From CAVUPF01 sp963777915 (lineage in GTDB: Bacteria > Actinomycetota > Thermoleophilia > Solirubrobacterales > 70-9), in assembly GCA_963777915.1 (NCBI GenBank), contig CAVZSH010000007.1, positions 62,001 through 126,000 of the forward strand: DNA of 64,000 nt. Reading direction: 5' to 3'. A program made the position numbers and the translations under genes. This document shows, one piece after another, positions 55,314 to 64,000 of this stretch. Below the pieces are notes generated by a model, which worked only from the letters and a program-made list of their open reading frames with translations, did not search any database and was not told the DNA's origin. Positions within the stretch are counted from its first letter, which is position 1. Every line of letters begins with the position of its first letter.

Positions 55314-55607
55314 GCAGAAGGGAGGCACCCGCCGGAGGCCGTCTGCAGTCCGGGGCAGATGCCCGGGTGGGCTCTCATAGCAAGATCATCGACCCCGATC
55401 GCCTCGTGGCAGGCGATGGATCTGGCGGCCCTCAAGATCCATGGGTCTAGACCGGTGTGACCAGCGCCGCTTGGCGCTCAGCGGCGAGACGAAGCCGAGG
55501 TCATTACCCGGCCGGCAGGATTTGGACGCGCCAATGGGCCGATCCTTCGAGCGAGTCCGTAGCTCTCGCGCTGTAGGTCGATCGCGGTATTGCCGATCTC
55601 TTCAGAG

Positions 55608-57052
55608 ATGGCGATACCCCAGTCGCAGCAAAGCCCCACCGCCGAGCCGCAGTCAGAGCGGAGCGTTACGCCCGTGCTCGCTGACGAGTCGGCAGGGGAG
55701 CTGGAGGGTCTCGTTCAGCTCAAAGAGCTCGAGCGCACCCCGCAGGAACGCAAGCAGCTCTACGTCGCGCTTCATCTCAAGCTGGCGTTGGTGATCGCGA
55801 TCGCGATCGCCTGGGCCGGCTTCTCGCTCTGGCTCTCCCTCCCCTGGATTAATACCCTGGGCCAGTCGATCACGATGCCCCTCGCGATCGCGGTGATCTT
55901 CGGCATCGCGATCATCCCCGGCTACCTCAACGCCAACCTGATCGCCTCGCTGCTGATCGACCGCCCGCCGCCGCTTCGCTTCGACCTCGACTTTCCGGCA
56001 CTCACCGTCGTGATCGCCTGCTTTAACGAGGAGGAGACGATCGAGGAGACGCTCGACTACGTCGTCAAACAGGAGTACCCCGGCGAGCTGAGGATCCTCG
56101 TGGCCGACGACGGCTCTAAAGACCGCACAGCCGAGCTGGCTCGCAAGCGCCGAGCAGACGACGCTCGGATCACTGTCCTCACCGTTCCCCACGGAGGTAA
56201 GGCAAACACGCTTACCGCGGCCCTGAAGCACGTACGGACCCCGCTGATGGCGACTGTTGATGCCGACACGCTGTTGATGCCCGACTCCCTGCGGCGCATC
56301 GTCGCTCGGCTGTTGATCTCCCCGCCCGACACGGTGGCGGTAGCCGGGCGCGGTCTTCGTGCGCAATTCGCGCAGCAACTTCATCACCCGCGCCCAGGAG
56401 TGGGACTACTTCCTCGGCATCGCCTCGGTGAAGCGCCAGCAGGGCCTTTTCCAGGGGACGATGGTCGCCCAGGGGGCCTTCAGCGTCTACCGGGCCGCCG
56501 CGCTCAATGAGGTCGGCGGCTGGCCGGACAGGATCGGCGAGGACATCGTCCTCACCTGGGCGATGATGCGCGAGGGCGGTCGGGTCGGCTATGAGCGCAC
56601 CGCGATCGCCTTTACCGGAGCGCCCGAAGACGCCAAGGCATTCGCCCGACAGCGACGCCGCTGGGCACGGGGGATGATCGAGGGGCTGCGCGAGCACGGC
56701 GGGGCGCTTTTGGCCGAGGGCCGCTCGAACATCCACGCCGTCCTCGTCAACTTCATCTTCCCCTATATCGATCTCGTCTACTCGATCGCCTTCCCGATCG
56801 GGATCGTGCTGGCGCTGTTCGGCAATTTCGCGATCGTCGGGCCGATGACCCTGGCGGTCCTGCCGCTCAACTTGGTGCTGGCGGGGATCATGTTCCACTT
56901 CAGCCGGCGCTCCTTTCGAGGAGGTCGGCCTGAAGGTCCGCCGCAACCGGTTCGGCTACCTCGGCTACCTGCTGACCTATCAGCTCTTCATGTCGCCGGT
57001 CTCGGTCGCCGGGTACGTGCAGGAGCTGTTCGGCGCGGCGCGCCGCTGGTAG
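55608..57052 (+). pseudogene. PgaC/IcaA-like membrane glycosyltransferase family 2 with two frameshifts
   Basis: Three frame segments join into about 480 residues. The first holds two membrane helices and the GT2 start (VVIACFNEEETIEETL, ADDGSKDR, VDADT). The second (from about 56347) has GEDIVLTW and QRRRWARG (the QxxRW polymer motif) and two helices. The third (from 56915) has FGYLGYLLTYQLFMSPVSV and ends at 57052. One extra G in GGG (56346-56348) and one extra T in TTT (56914-56916) explain both shifts. The family makes poly-N-acetylglucosamine or hyaluronan-like polymers. ATG 55608 is used; TTG 55590 is possible. Confidence 0.78.
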
Positions 57053-57227
57053 CTCCTGTCGTCGTGCTTCTTCGAGATGGCCATCCAACCTCATGCATTG
57101 GGTCAATCCCTCCCCCCAGAAGGATGCGTCTTCTGCCTGGGCCTCGCCTGACCGTCAAAACCATTCCGCGGGTGCGGCGGGCCGACCCAGGTTTCCAACG
57201 ATCAGCCCTCCCAGGGGGCCTCGACGC

Positions 57228-57734
57228 CTACTCCTCGGCGTCGGCCGCGAGGCGCTCGCTCTCCTCGGAGAGCACGCGCAGGCCCTGCATAAAGTTGGCG
57301 CGGGTGCGAGGCGAAAGGCGCTCGAGCGCGCGCCGCATCGGCTCCACCACCTGGCTCACCCAGACTCCCACCGATTCCCGGTACTCCTCGTGGATCGTGA
57401 CGATCGTGCGGCGGCGGTCGGCCTCATCCTCGGTCCGCGTGATCAGGCCGGCCCGGCTCAGCTCTCCCACCAGGAGGCTGGTGGTGGCCACGCTCAGGCC
57501 CACCCGCTCGGCGAGCTCGCTGACGCTGAGCCCGCCATCGAGCGCAACGGCAAAGAGGACCGGCGCATGGCGAGGGCCGAGCTGCTCGCGTTCGGCCGCC
57601 TCCCTCAGCGCTGGAGACGGCGTGCCGCTGCGACGCTTGGCAGAGTGGATTACCTCGGCCAGTAGGGTGGCGAGTTCGAAAGCGCTCTCATCGAGCCCTT
57701 GCTCCTGCTTCGGCTTGGTCGCGATCGTCGCCAC
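57228..57734 (-). CDS. MarR-family transcriptional regulator
   Basis: 168 residues with a winged helix-turn-helix: GGLSVSELAERVGLSVATTS (HTH), LSRAGLITRTEDEADRRRT (wing with the DxRxx motif). Divergent from the MMPL transporter across an 84-bp AT-rich gap holding repeated AAATCT/AGATTT half-sites, so it most likely represses that transporter and itself. GTG start at 57734. Confidence 0.9.
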   Translation of the reverse strand: MATIATKPKQEQGLDESAFELATLLAEVIHSAKRRSGTPSPALREAAEREQLGPRHAPVLFAVALDGGLSVSELAERVGLSVATTSLLVGELSRAGLITRTEDEADRRRTIVTIHEEYRESVGVWVSQVVEPMRRALERLSPRTRANFMQGLRVLSEESERLAADAEE

Positions 57735-57771
57735 GTCTGTGCTAAAAATCCGTCGGGAATCAAAGTATTTG

Positions 57772-57794
57772 AAATCTAAAAGATTTGCAAATCT
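57772..57794. promoter_or_regulatory. MarR-type operator, three half-sites
   Basis: AAATCT (57772-57777), AGATTT (57781-57786) and AAATCT (57789-57794) form two overlapping palindromes. The AT-rich patch stands out in this GC-rich DNA and sits between the divergent MarR and MMPL genes, 25-47 bp before the MMPL ATG. Confidence 0.7.
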
Positions 57795-57818
57795 AGTCTA
57801 TCGGGCGGTGAAAGCCAC

Positions 57819-60043
57819 ATGAATACCCAGATAACTCCGCCAAAGGCCGGCGCCCTGGCCCGTATGGCGGGCTGGACGATCGCCCACCGCCGCCTCACCC
57901 TCCTCTCCTGGGTCGGGATCCTGATCGCTGTCTCGATCGGCGCCGGCGCGGTCGGCACCCGCCAGGCCACCAACTTCACACTGCCGGGGACCGACACGCA
58001 GCGGGCCATCGATCTGCTGCAGCGCGAATTCCCCTCACAGGCGGGCGACCATGACCAGATAGTGATGCGCGCCAGTGGAGGACGAATCGATACCCCGGCG
58101 CTGCGCGCCCAGATCTCGCCGATGCTTCGCGAAGTCGCAAAGGCGCCCCACGTCAGCGGTGTAGTCAGCCCCTTCAGCCCGCCGGGCTCAAACGAGGTCT
58201 CAAAGGGCGGCCGGATCGCCTTTGCGACGGTCGACTTCGACCAGCGCGCCAACGAACTCCCCAAATCTGCGATCGAAAGGGTCATCTCGCTCGCCGAGGC
58301 GGCCCGCTCGAGCCAGCTTCAGGTCGAGCTGGGCGGCCAGGCGATCGAACAGGCCCAGCAGCCCTCCTTCGGTCTGACCACCGCGATCGGTGTGCTCGCG
58401 GCGATCGTCGTGCTGCTGATCAGCTTCGGCTCGCTGGTGGCGATGGGCCTGCCGATTATCACCGCGCTACTCGGCCTGGGGACGGGCGTCGGGCTGATCG
58501 CCTTCGGCTCCCAGCTGGTCGACATGCCCAACTTCGCCACCGAGCTGGCGGTAATGATCGGCCTTGGAGTCGGCATCGACTACTCGCTGTTCATCCTCAC
58601 CCGCTTTCGGGAGAACCACCGCCGTGGCGACGACGTCGACGCAGCGGTGATCGCGGCGATGGACACCGCTGGGCGGGCGGTGGTCTTCGCCGGCTGCACG
58701 GTGATCATCGCCCTGATGGGCATGTTCGCGCTCGGTGTCAGCTTTCTCTACGGCGTCGCAATTGCCGCCTCCCTTGCGGTGCTGCTGACCCTGCTGGCAG
58801 CGCTTACCGTCTTACCGGCGCTCCTCTCGCGCTTCGGCGAGCGAATCGCGGGCCCCGGTCGCCGCCGCGAGGGGCCGCGCAAGTGTCGGCTGCCAGCCCT
58901 CCTACGGCCGGCGGTGAGGCCGCCTCCTCGGGCTTCTGGCCTCGCTGGGCGCTGTTCATCCAGCGCCATCCCTGGCCGGCGGCGATCACCGGGGCCGCGA
59001 TCATGCTTGTGTTGATGGCGCCGGTGCTCTCGATCCGCCTCGCGAGCAGCGACGCCGGCAACGATCCGACCAGCCAGACCACGCGCCGGGCCTTTGACCT
59101 GCTCGCCGAAGGCTTCGGCAAGGGCTTCAACGGTCCTCTGCAGTTGGTGGCGAGCCTGCCGCGGCCAGTCGATCGGCCCGCCCTTGATCGCATCTCGGCA
59201 AGGGTGGGTTCCGACCCCGATATCGCCTCCGTCTCACCACCGCAACTGACTCCGAACGGGCGCACCGCCGTACTGATCGCCTACCCCCGCTCGGCACCTC
59301 AGGACCAGGCGACCACCGAACTCGTCAACCGCCTCCGCGGCACCGGCCTGCCACAGGTCGCGGCGAGCACCGGCACCTCGATCCTGGTCGGCGGCGTGAC
59401 CGCCGGTCAGATCGACTTCAGCCACGTGCTCAGCGCCAAGCTGCCGTTGTTCATCGCGATCGTCGTGCTGCTCTCGGCGCTGCTCCTGATGGTCGTCTTC
59501 CGCTCGTTGCTGATCCCCCTGCAGGCAGCGCTGATGAACCTTCTCTCGATCGGCGCCTCGCTGGGCGTCGTCGTGGCGATCTTCCAGCACGGTTGGCTGG
59601 GCGGTATTTTCGGGGTCGAACCGGGCCCGATAGACGCCTTCATCCCGGTGATGCTATTTGCGATCGTCTTCGGCCTCTCGATGGACTACGAGGTGTTCCT
59701 GATCTCTCGCGTTCACGAGGAGTGGAAGCACAGCCATGATCCCTCGCTGGCCGTGGTGCGTGGCCTGGGCTCGACCGGCCGGGTGATCACCGCCGCCGCG
59801 ACGATCATGGTCTGCGTCTTTCTCTCCTTCGTCTTGATCGACGAGCGGGTCGTGAAACTGTTCGGCCTCAGCCTCGCCAGCGCCGTCTTCCTCGACGCCT
59901 TTGTCGTGCGCTGCCTGCTGGTGCCGGCGACCCTGGAGCTGATGGGCCGGGCGAGCTGGATATTCCCCTCATGGCTGGAGCGGCGGCTGCCGCACCTTGC
60001 GATCGAGCCACCCGAGCCGCAGGTCGAGGCGCAGGAGGCATAG
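57819..60043 (+). pseudogene. MMPL-family RND transporter with one frameshift
   Basis: The first half (MNTQITPPKAG to about GERIAGPGRRR) reads in one frame, the second (from about AAQVSAASPPTAGG, 58868 on) in another. Adding one base near 58868-58874 restores 741 residues, standard for MMPL/YdfJ. Both halves show the RND plan: periplasmic domain then six helices, with GVGIDYSLFILTRFRE and GLSMDYEVFLISRVHEE (proton-relay Asp/Tyr pairs). They export lipids or drugs. MarR-type operator upstream implies inducible control. All motifs are intact, so a sequencing indel is likely. Confidence 0.82.
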
Positions 60044-60125
60044 GCAGGGGCGCCAGCTGACCGGTTACGGGCGAGCGGTCCGGATCGTGGCCAGGCATGC
60101 CGCCTCTTCAGCGCGGAAATTTGGC

Positions 60126-60131
60126 TAGCCT
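60126..60131 (+). promoter_or_regulatory. TAGCCT -10 element before glpX
   Basis: TAGCCT ends 8 nt before ATG 60140; no Shine-Dalgarno is seen, as with many genes here. Confidence 0.38.
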
Positions 60132-60139
60132 CCGCGCCG

Positions 60140-61153
60140 ATGGCCGCGACTTCCGCCGACGCCGACCCTGGCGCAAAGCCCGATCGAAACCTGGCGCTGG
60201 AGCTGGTGCGGGTCACCGAGGCCGCCGCTCTGGCGGCCGCGCGCTGGGTCGGGCGCGGCGACAAGATCGCCGCCGATCAGGCCGCGGTCGACGCGATGCG
60301 CTATGTGCTCGACTCGGTCTCGATGGACGGCGTCGTCGTGATCGGCGAGGGCGAGAAGGACGAGGCCCCGATGCTCTACAACGGCGAGCAGATCGGCAAT
60401 GGCAGCCCGCCGGTGGCCGATATCGCCGTCGACCCGCTGGAGGGCACCCGCCTCTGTGCTCTCGGCATGCCCAGCGCGCTCGCCGTGATCGCCCTCGCCG
60501 AGCGCGGCACGATGTTTGACCCCGGCCCCTGCGTCTACATGGAGAAGATGGCCGGCGGCGAGGAGATCGCTGACCTGCTCGATCTCGACCGCCCCCTCCC
60601 GGAGACCTTGAGACTGATCGCCGAGCGCAAGGGCTCAAGCGTCGGCGACGTCACCGTCGTCATGCTCGACCGCCCCCGCCATGAGGCGGCGATGCGTGAG
60701 GTCCGCGAGGCCGGCGGCCGCATCCGTCTGATCACCGACGGCGACGTCTCGGCCTCCCTGCTCGCGGTCAGCGACCGCTCCCCGGTCGACCTGCTCTGGG
60801 GCATCGGCGGCACCCCGGAGGGAGTTATCTCCGCGGCTGCATTGAAGTCGATGGGGGGCCAGCTCCTCGGCCGCCTCTGGGCGCGTGATGAGGCTGAGCG
60901 CCGGGCCGCGATCGACGCCGGCTATGACCTCGAGCGCGTCCTCACTGCCAACGACCTTTGCTCCGGTGAGGACGTCTTCTTCTCGGCGACCGGAGTTACC
61001 GACGGCGACGTCCTGCAGGGCGTCCGCTACCGCGGCCCCGGCGCCACGACCGAGTCCCTGGTCATGCGCTCGCGCTCGGGCACTGTCCGCCGCGTTCATG
61101 CCCGCCACGATCGCTCCAAGCTTCGCCAGATCATCGGCGAGCGCTACGGCTGA
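60140..61153 (+). CDS. glpX: Class II fructose-1,6-bisphosphatase
   Basis: 337 residues. GEGEKDEAPMLYNGE, DPLEGTRLCALGMPSA (metal/phosphate binding), GDVSASL, and WGIGGTPEGVISAAALK are GlpX signatures. It removes the 1-phosphate from fructose bisphosphate in gluconeogenesis and is usually the sole FBPase in actinobacteria. Monocistronic; followed by a region of broken small genes. Confidence 0.95.
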   Translation: MAATSADADPGAKPDRNLALELVRVTEAAALAAARWVGRGDKIAADQAAVDAMRYVLDSVSMDGVVVIGEGEKDEAPMLYNGEQIGNGSPPVADIAVDPLEGTRLCALGMPSALAVIALAERGTMFDPGPCVYMEKMAGGEEIADLLDLDRPLPETLRLIAERKGSSVGDVTVVMLDRPRHEAAMREVREAGGRIRLITDGDVSASLLAVSDRSPVDLLWGIGGTPEGVISAAALKSMGGQLLGRLWARDEAERRAAIDAGYDLERVLTANDLCSGEDVFFSATGVTDGDVLQGVRYRGPGATTESLVMRSRSGTVRRVHARHDRSKLRQIIGERYG

Positions 61154-61200
61154 GATCCCCGCCGAGCGGAGAGATCCGCCTGTCCTTGGCTCATGGTCAA

Positions 61201-61433
61201 GTGCGCTTCAGCTGGCATGCGAGGAACGAGATGAGGCTGAATGCGATCGGACCGGCCGACGTGGACACGTGGCCATTTCTCGCCCGATCCAGTCAACCAT
61301 CGATCATCGCGGCAACCGGCGCCTAATCGAGTTGGACGCCATGGGCCGTGCCATCATTGTTGTCATCGCCGATGACGATCCCGACTACGTCATCACAACG
61401 TTCCTAGATGGCTTAGATGCGAGCCGACTATGA
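61201..61433 (+). pseudogene. DUF4258-like (RelE/toxin-like) gene with a frameshift
   Basis: GTG 61201 opens VRFSWHARNEMRLNAIGPAD, then about 61280 the frame changes and continues RPIQSTIDHRGNRRL and IIVVIADDDPDYVITTF to the stop at 61433. A one-base deletion separates the halves; repair gives about 77 residues. The HARNEM/RGN/ VITTF pattern is that of DUF4258 proteins, a family often paired with DUF2283 in toxin-antitoxin-like pairs. The 3' end overlaps the next gene by 17 bp. Confidence 0.65.
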
Positions 61434-61706
61434 CAGCAAGGCTGAAGCGATCTCGATCGTGCTGATCTCCGGGACGGCGCTGAGCACGCCGATGAGGCGC
61501 ACCCGCGAGCGATTGTTGCCCTCCGCGACGGCCGACCGCTAGAGCTGCAGCTCCTCTACCCTGATCTCGGCAGCGAGGAGCCGCTGCGAGTGGTGGCCGA
61601 GCGCTACGGTCTCGACCGCAAGGTGCTTCTCGCCGCCGCGCAGGCTGCCTTGGCCGCACCGGACCGCACGGTGACCGTTGAGGTAGGAGTGCGGGCGGTC
61701 GCATAA
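61417..61706 (+). pseudogene. DUF2283-like (antitoxin-like) gene with a frameshift
   Basis: ATG 61417 begins MRADYDSKAEAISIVLIS, which fits the DUF2283 start. About 61471 the frame changes and continues DGAEHADEAHPRAIVALRD and LQLLYPDLG, GLDRKVLLAAAQAALAAP to the stop at 61706. One base is missing in TCCGGG; repair gives about 96 residues. Overlap with the upstream DUF4258 ORF suggests the two were coupled. Confidence 0.65.
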
Positions 61707-62001
61707 GCACGGCTTGCAACCCAGCCGCCTCAGAGGCCTCTGCTGGCGCTCTGCTCTGCCGGAGGGCGCTACCGGGCCTTCGCGCCGCCGCCCCCGCAAT
61801 CCGTGCAGCCAGCCTTCGCAGCAGTTCCCGGGTCCCAGTAGGGCAACCCGCCGGTGTAATCCAGTCCGTATCACCGCGCCGCACACTAGCATCAGGCTTA
61901 ATTTCAGATGCCCGTCGAAAGACAACAAAAAGAGGCGTACCTGGTCGGCAACAACCCGTGCAATCCTCAGCGAAGCAATCCTGAGGGACGAATCCCCACT
62001 C
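61707..62001. other. Interval without a recognisable gene
   Basis: Nearly 300 bp with weak coding bias, less GC-rich toward the end, and a duplicated GCAATCCT (about 61960 and 61974). Nothing supports a gene on either strand. It lies between the broken toxin-like pair and the truncated methyltransferase and reads like debris of a mobile insertion. Confidence 0.35.
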
Positions 62002-62589
62002 ATGGAACCGGATGGCCTGGATTCTGGTCTCTTTGCGGGCGAAGACGATCTCCGGCTGCTCCGCGGGCTCCCTGACGAATGCATAGATCTGGTCTACCTT
62101 GACCCGCCAGTTTTTTCCAGCTGGGTCCATGAGGGCAGTTGGCAAGATCGAGCTGAACTGGGACCGGTCGAGGATCGCTGGCAGGGTGGGGTCCGGAACT
62201 ACCTCGACTGGATCACCGCTCCGCTGGACGACCTGCATCGCATCCTCACACCCACTGGTGCCCTTTTCCTCGTCTGCGATCAAGCAGTGGGTCTTTACAT
62301 TAGGCTCATACTCGACGAACTGTTTAGTCGCCAGGACCCGCAAAATCGCATGGTCTGGTGGAAGGCCGATTCCGGACCCGAGCGCCACCACGTTTTCTAC
62401 TACCGCAGATCGGACTTTACCGCCGCTCGCCACGGTCGCTATTACACCGTAATCCACCGCGAGGGCAAAGCCGATTCGTCTCTGGTGGCATTCAGCTTTG
62501 TGCAGGGACGGCGGAGGCGGCAGCGCTCCAACCACCTGCCTGGTTGCAATCGACCAGCCATCCGTTCGAGCCAGTCTGCCCAGCCCTAA
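62002..62589 (+). pseudogene. Truncated N4/N6 DNA methyltransferase (N-terminal half)
   Basis: ATG 62002 opens a 195-residue frame. LFAGEDDLRLLRGLPDE leads to motif IV as DPPV at 34-37 (canonical DPPF/Y), then GGVRNYLDWITAPL and LHRILTPTGALFLVCD, typical of beta-class methyltransferases in which motif IV precedes motif I. The SAM motif FxGxG expected near the C-terminus is missing; after about residue 115 similarity fades and the end is Arg/Ser-rich. With DPPV and no motif I it should be inactive. Confidence 0.6.
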
Positions 62590-62624
62590 AGGAGCAAGCG
62601 CCGCTCGCCGATGCCTGGTGCTAT

Positions 62625-64000
62625 ATGAGCTCCGAGCGATCCCGATCGGCAATGAATCGGATAGGAGTACCAGCGCCGCCGTCCTTTGCGGTGACGCAGC
62701 ACGAATGGGAGCTCCATCGCCTCGGCGAAGAGTTAAAGGGGCGCGCCGAGGACGTCCTGGAGCTGACGCTTGAGCGGACCACCGGTCCGGAGCACGAGGT
62801 CGACTCTTTGGTCCAGGACAGCTTCGAACGGATCAGTCGCAACTCAACGATCGCTGTGGCTCGCTGGATCGCGGGGGAGAGCATGGAGGTGGCGATCGAG
62901 GCTGGACGAGAAACCTGGGAGATTTTTGGCGAGCTGGCAGTGCACCGGGCGGCCTCCCTTAACGAGGTGACCTGGCGCTGCTTTTGGTGGCGTAACGCGA
63001 TGGCCGAGGTGATCAAGGAGAGTGCCTCCAAGCTGGAAATCCCGTCCGAAGCGCTGGTCGACGCACTCAACATCTTGCAGCTGAGTCTAGAGTTCAGCCT
63101 ACTGCGGATGTGTGAGTGCTTTGAGAGCGAGCGCCAGCGCACCGACGAAAAACTCGCCCGGCGTGAGGACGAGCTCTCCTTCCTGGCGACACACGACCCG
63201 TTGACCGGTCTTCCCAACCGCACCTTGATCCTCGACCGGGTTGAGCAAATCCTCGCTCGCTCACGTCGCAAGCAATCCCCGGTGGCGGCGCTGTTCATCG
63301 ACCTCGACAACTTCAAGGATATAAACGACACCCTCGGTCATGGCGTCGGAGATGAACTGCTGGAGGCCGTCGCGGCTCGGCTTAACGGCGTAATCCGCGA
63401 CGCCGATGCGCTTGGACGTCTAGGTGGCGATGAGTTCGTCGTGATCTCAGAAGAGATCTCCCTGGCAGCCGGCCCTGAGCTCGTCGCTGAGCGACTGCTT
63501 GAAGCGCTCGAGCAGCCGTTCAAGCTCGGAGAGGGCAGAGAGACCCGCGTGACCGTAAGGGCGAGTATCGGGATCGCGATCGGCGAGCGAACCTCGGCCG
63601 AGGAGCTCCTGCGCCAAGCCGACATCGCGATGTACCGGGCAAAGTGGGACGGAAAGCATCGCTACGTCGTGTTCGAGACCGGAATGCAGGACTTCATCCA
63701 AAACCGCATGGAACTCGAGATGGACCTGCTCGAAGCTCTGGAGAAGGACGAGTTCTTTCTCGCCTATCAGCCGACGATTGACCTAAGTGATATGAGTCCC
63801 ACCGGTGTGGAGGCCCTGATCCGCTGGGATCATCCCAAGCGGGGGGTGATTCAACCAGAATGCTTCATCCCGCTGCTCGAGGAGTCAGGCCTGATCACGG
63901 AGATCGGCAAGTGGGTTCTGAACCAAGCCTGCGGTCAGTGTGCCGAATGGAGGAAGGCCGGATATCCGATCGGCATTGCAGTCAACGTCTCCGCACGCCA
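62625..64000 (+). CDS. GGDEF-EAL cyclic-di-GMP protein (3'-truncated by window edge)
   Basis: 458 codons visible, frame still open at 64000. An all-helical N-terminal sensor-like region (1-185) ends in a short coiled coil, then GGDEF domain from about 190: FIDLDNFKDINDTLGH, inhibitory-site RDAD, and canonical LGGDEF, so synthase activity is plausible. An EAL domain begins near 365 (FLAYQPTIDLSD, GVEALIRWDHP with Glu-Ala-Leu) and is cut off before its catalytic core can be judged. Such hybrids make or break c-di-GMP. ATG 62625 has no Shine-Dalgarno; ATG 62652 is an alternative. Confidence 0.88.
   Translation, partial: MSSERSRSAMNRIGVPAPPSFAVTQHEWELHRLGEELKGRAEDVLELTLERTTGPEHEVDSLVQDSFERISRNSTIAVARWIAGESMEVAIEAGRETWEIFGELAVHRAASLNEVTWRCFWWRNAMAEVIKESASKLEIPSEALVDALNILQLSLEFSLLRMCECFESERQRTDEKLARREDELSFLATHDPLTGLPNRTLILDRVEQILARSRRKQSPVAALFIDLDNFKDINDTLGHGVGDELLEAVAARLNGVIRDADALGRLGGDEFVVISEEISLAAGPELVAERLLEALEQPFKLGEGRETRVTVRASIGIAIGERTSAEELLRQADIAMYRAKWDGKHRYVVFETGMQDFIQNRMELEMDLLEALEKDEFFLAYQPTIDLSDMSPTGVEALIRWDHPKRGVIQPECFIPLLEESGLITEIGKWVLNQACGQCAEWRKAGYPIGIAVNVSAR

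Noticed and set aside
55441..55560. Possible c-di-GMP-I riboswitch ahead of the GT2 gene
   Set aside because: Only a GACGAAGCC-like piece fits; the AAACC...CGAAAG core is absent.

Overview
The window is a very GC-rich, densely packed chromosomal segment of an actinobacterium. Lineage clues are the F420/LLM-type oxidoreductases, an ergothioneine pair (egtB-egtD), an initiator tRNA with C1 opposite U72, an ECF sigma factor carrying a zinc-binding and membrane tail, TTG/GTG starts, and many genes whose only promoter-like signal is a TAnnnT hexamer 6-11 nt before the start codon. The class Thermoleophilia (Solirubrobacterales-like) is my best guess; this is inference without a database search. 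No prophage, insertion sequence, CRISPR array or rRNA was seen.

Layout. 1-4.8 kb: end of a UPF0173 hydrolase, an R2-like di-metal oxidase, the sigma/anti-sigma fusion, tRNA-Leu(UAA) and a ThDP enzyme. 5.2-10.3 kb is an envelope block: exopolyphosphatase, tRNA-fMet with a strong terminator, a c-di-AMP (ydaO-type) riboswitch leading an exported NlpC/P60-like enzyme, an LCP cell-wall ligase, a small RTX-repeat protein and TatA. 10.3-16 kb holds oxidoreductases, an SRPBCC protein and aldose epimerase. 15.4-21.7 kb is one minus-strand operon of four overlapping genes: zwf, GH15 (trehalase-like), GMC oxidoreductase, NDH-2-like. 21.9-28.9 kb: class A PBP, SpoU methyltransferase, membrane proteins, a second NlpC/P60-like protein with coiled coil, and uppP. 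28.9-37.9 kb: acetyl-CoA synthetase, an ABC exporter followed by a broken coiled-coil ORF, a UPF0718 permease behind a CsoR-type palindrome, a purine/MTA salvage pair, a small HD alarmone hydrolase, an MBL protein and a PAS protein. 38.2-52.8 kb: acyltransferase, thiolase/crotonase/thioesterase set, P-type ATPase, pntAA-pntAB-pntB transhydrogenase, SDR, egtBD and LLM enzymes. 53-60 kb: ABC exporter, PgaC-like glycosyltransferase, MarR regulator and a divergent MMPL transporter. 60.1-64 kb: glpX, a decayed DUF4258/DUF2283 toxin-antitoxin-like pair, a truncated DNA methyltransferase and the start of a GGDEF-EAL protein.

How genes work together. The envelope genes (riboswitch-controlled hydrolase, LCP, PBP, UppP, second P60 protein, GT2) point to peptidoglycan remodelling tied to c-di-AMP. 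The zwf operon looks like a glucose/trehalose oxidation module feeding NADPH and quinones. PntAB can interconvert NADH and NADPH. The thiolase, crotonase, hotdog thioesterase, SDR and Acs fit acyl-CoA turnover.

Sequence quality. Seven genes are interrupted by single-base shifts (near 35.19, 54.23, 56.35, 56.92, 58.87, 61.28 and 61.47 kb; the GT2 gene has two, and the last two lie in adjoining genes). Adding or removing one base restores a family-length product in each; the ABC ATPase remains without its own stop. Several sit in G or T runs. Residual sequencing indels are therefore as likely as true pseudogenes, except in the 61.2-62.6 kb stretch, where decay is more credible.
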